From positions 1-34,426 of the forward strand of contig CAOKJJ010000037.1 in the NCBI GenBank assembly GCA_948468465.1: 34,426 bases of DNA. Reading direction: 5' to 3'. The stretch is from an uncultured Eubacterium sp. GTDB lineage: Bacteria > Bacillota_A > Clostridia > Lachnospirales > Lachnospiraceae. The position numbers were made by a program, and so were the translations under genes. Shown here in pieces: positions 33,541-34,426 of the stretch (the first letter of the stretch is position 1; the number at the start of each line of letters is the position of its first letter). A model generated the notes under the pieces. It had not been told where the DNA came from and made no database searches. It saw nothing but the letters and a program-made list of their open reading frames with translations.

Positions 33541-33891
33541 TTACGCCTCATTCATAATCTCCGCGACAGATTTCATAATGCGAATGTACATGGAATAGCT
33601 GTCTGCATCGGACGCTTTATGATCCGCTTTTTTCTCAGGCGCGCCCCACAGATCAAGCACCGCTTCCGAAGGATGCGCCACACCCCAGAGCAGTGCATCC
33701 GCATCTGCATCCAGCGCCGTACAAAGACTGACAAACGTCTCCAGACTCATAATCCTCGTTCCCCGCTCAATATGACCCAGAAACGACATGCTGATCCCGC
33801 ATTTTTTTGCCAGATCATTCTGTGACCATCCTTTGACCTTCCGTGCCTGACGAATGCGCATTCCCATCTTTCCATAATCCAGTTCCTTCAT
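33541..33891 (-). CDS. XRE-family HTH transcriptional regulator, first gene of the array
   Basis: In 116 residues a helix-turn-helix of the Cro/C1 (XRE) type occupies about 9-66: IRQARKVKGWSQNDLAKKCG, SMSFLGHIERGTRIMSLET, FVSLCTALDADADALLWG. The C-terminal ~45 residues are a short helical part of unknown use, perhaps for dimerisation. A perfect AGGAGG lies six bases before ATG at 33891. The gene is followed after 5 bases by the first GT4, so it is co-transcribed with the glycan genes and may control its own operon. Inverted repeats just upstream are candidate operators. Whether it activates or represses cannot be seen. Confidence 0.88.
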   Translation of the reverse strand: MKELDYGKMGMRIRQARKVKGWSQNDLAKKCGISMSFLGHIERGTRIMSLETFVSLCTALDADADALLWGVAHPSEAVLDLWGAPEKKADHKASDADSYSMYIRIMKSVAEIMNEA

Positions 33892-33947
33892 ACCGTCCTC
33901 CTATCTTATCTGCACGTACAAAACGAACCTGCATGTATATAAAAAAC

Positions 33948-33972
33948 ATAACAATTTCTAATAGATTGTTAT
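33948..33972. promoter_or_regulatory. Inverted repeat, candidate operator for the XRE regulator
   Basis: ATAACAAT at 33948-33955 and its complement ATTGTTAT at 33965-33972 are separated by 9 bases. The site lies 57 bases upstream of the regulator ATG, where a -35 element would be expected. It contains the half-site TAGAAATTGTTAT (minus strand) that recurs further upstream. Confidence 0.5.
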
Positions 33973-34248
33973 GCTTTGCCATTGTCGTCAAATGCTCTGT
34001 AAGCCGCATAAAATAAGGGAAAACCGGTATCTGAAGGAAAATAAATTTTAGAAAATAAAGAATATTTTAATGCAATTTCAATTATCGTCTAATTTGTTTT
34101 TATGGATTTGATCTTCGATTTTTTTGTGCGTTTTTACTAATTTTTATAATGCATAAGGGAAATAAACAGGTAAATAGTTCCAATTTTTTCATTTATATTG
34201 CAAAAAAAAGAAAATTGTTATAGAATACTTAAAGATAACATTTTATTA

Positions 34249-34275
34249 GAAATTGTTAATATAAAGAACAATTTC
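34249..34275. promoter_or_regulatory. Second inverted repeat with the same half-site and the same 9-base spacer
   Basis: GAAATTGTT at 34249-34257 and AACAATTTC at 34267-34275 are perfect complements separated by 9 bases. The half-site matches that of the repeat at 33948-33972 but in the opposite relative orientation. Single copies of a related sequence occur at 34210-34220 (GAAAATTGTTA) and 34072-34080 (minus strand, TTGAAATTG). Confidence 0.5.
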
Positions 34276-34383
34276 AATGCATTCAAGACACATTTATAAT
34301 TCAAAAAGGACTTCCCAACACACCCAGTGACGTTTTGTAAAGGGCTTTTTAATCATATTCACAAAAAATTTACATTTCAGGGC

Positions 34384-34426
34384 AAAAAATAGAGCCAGGA
34401 ACCTGTTTTTAGATTCCCGGCTCTAT
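34384..34426 (-). terminator. Rho-independent terminator for a gene beyond the right edge
   Basis: ATAGAGCCAGGAA at 34389-34401 pairs with TTCCCGGCTCTAT at 34414-34426, with one G-U or mismatch position. On the minus strand the stem is followed by TTTTTT (34389-34384), the classic terminator form. It marks the end of a minus-strand gene lying to the right and insulates the array from it. Confidence 0.75.

Larger units (their letters stand above)
33892..34388. promoter_or_regulatory. AT-rich upstream region of the polysaccharide array
   Basis: Nearly 500 bases without a credible gene. On the minus strand a -10-like TATATA (33941-33936) lies ~45 bases before the regulator start, with no good -35 but with an inverted repeat in its place. 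A TTGACG at 33991-33986 has no fitting -10. On the plus strand TTGCAA (34198-34203), 17 bases, TAGAAT (34221-34226) resembles a sigma-A promoter pointing right, opposite to the array. Promoter assignments are tentative. Confidence 0.4.

Noticed and set aside
33986..33991. TTGACG as a -35 box for the array promoter
   Set aside because: No TATAAT-like hexamer occurs 16-18 bases downstream on the minus strand.

Overview
The window looks like a surface-polysaccharide locus of an AT-rich Gram-positive bacterium, most likely a gut-type Clostridia/Lachnospiraceae member. This is inferred from base composition, strong AGGAGG-type ribosome binding sites, protein family content and the absence of outer-membrane export genes (no Wza/KpsD). 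No rRNA, tRNA, CRISPR array, insertion sequence or phage gene is visible.

Layout. The left edge (1-480) carries two small plus-strand genes: the 3' end of a gene that enters from outside the window, and a complete 60-residue protein of unknown function. A perfect 16-bp hairpin (510-549) then separates them from a long minus-strand gene array. From about 33.9 kb down to 0.64 kb every credible gene lies on the minus strand with short gaps or ATGA overlaps, so the array reads as one operon, or a few coupled ones. Its first gene is an XRE/HTH regulator. Upstream is a 535-bp AT-rich region with several copies of a GAAATTGTTA-type motif and a terminator for a gene beyond the right edge.

Order of transcription (right to left): regulator; GT4, GT2 and GT2 glycosyltransferases; ABC-2 permease and ATPase (Wzm/Wzt-like exporter); DUF4422-GT8 fusion; radical SAM protein (frameshifted); GT2 with coiled-coil tail; GT2-GT4 fusion; LegB-like NAD-dependent dehydratase; FkbM methyltransferase; sugar-phosphate nucleotidyltransferase; extended SDR; GT-C-like membrane protein; GT4; GtrA flippase-like protein; UbiA-family phosphoribosyl-polyprenol synthase-like protein; acyltransferase-3; MBOAT acyltransferase (frameshifted); DHHW/AlgJ-like protein; GT2; remnant of an acyltransferase-3; two membrane-anchored GT2 (GtrB/ArnC-like); two large GT-C-like membrane proteins; acyltransferase-3.

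How the parts fit. The cytoplasmic GTs would build a lipid-linked glycan that the ABC transporter exports. The two GtrB-like enzymes, the UbiA-like enzyme, GtrA and three GT-C-like proteins would make, flip and use polyprenyl-phosphate sugars for side-chain decoration outside the membrane. MBOAT plus DHHW and the acyltransferase-3 proteins would O-acylate the product. No initiating phosphoglycosyltransferase is seen, so that step must be encoded elsewhere.

The most striking observation is that two modification genes, the MBOAT and the radical SAM protein, are each broken exactly at a homopolymeric G tract (8 G and 10 G on the coding strand). In both, 9 G would restore a full-length protein. 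This is the signature of slipped-strand phase variation, here with both genes read as OFF, although homopolymer sequencing error must be excluded. Other repeat-rich spots add to an impression of a fast-evolving locus: a 6 x 14-bp tandem repeat next to the radical SAM gene, a 4 x 12-bp in-frame repeat in the first GT4, a 2 x 42-bp repeat in the radical SAM tail, and an imperfect repeat between two GT2 genes.
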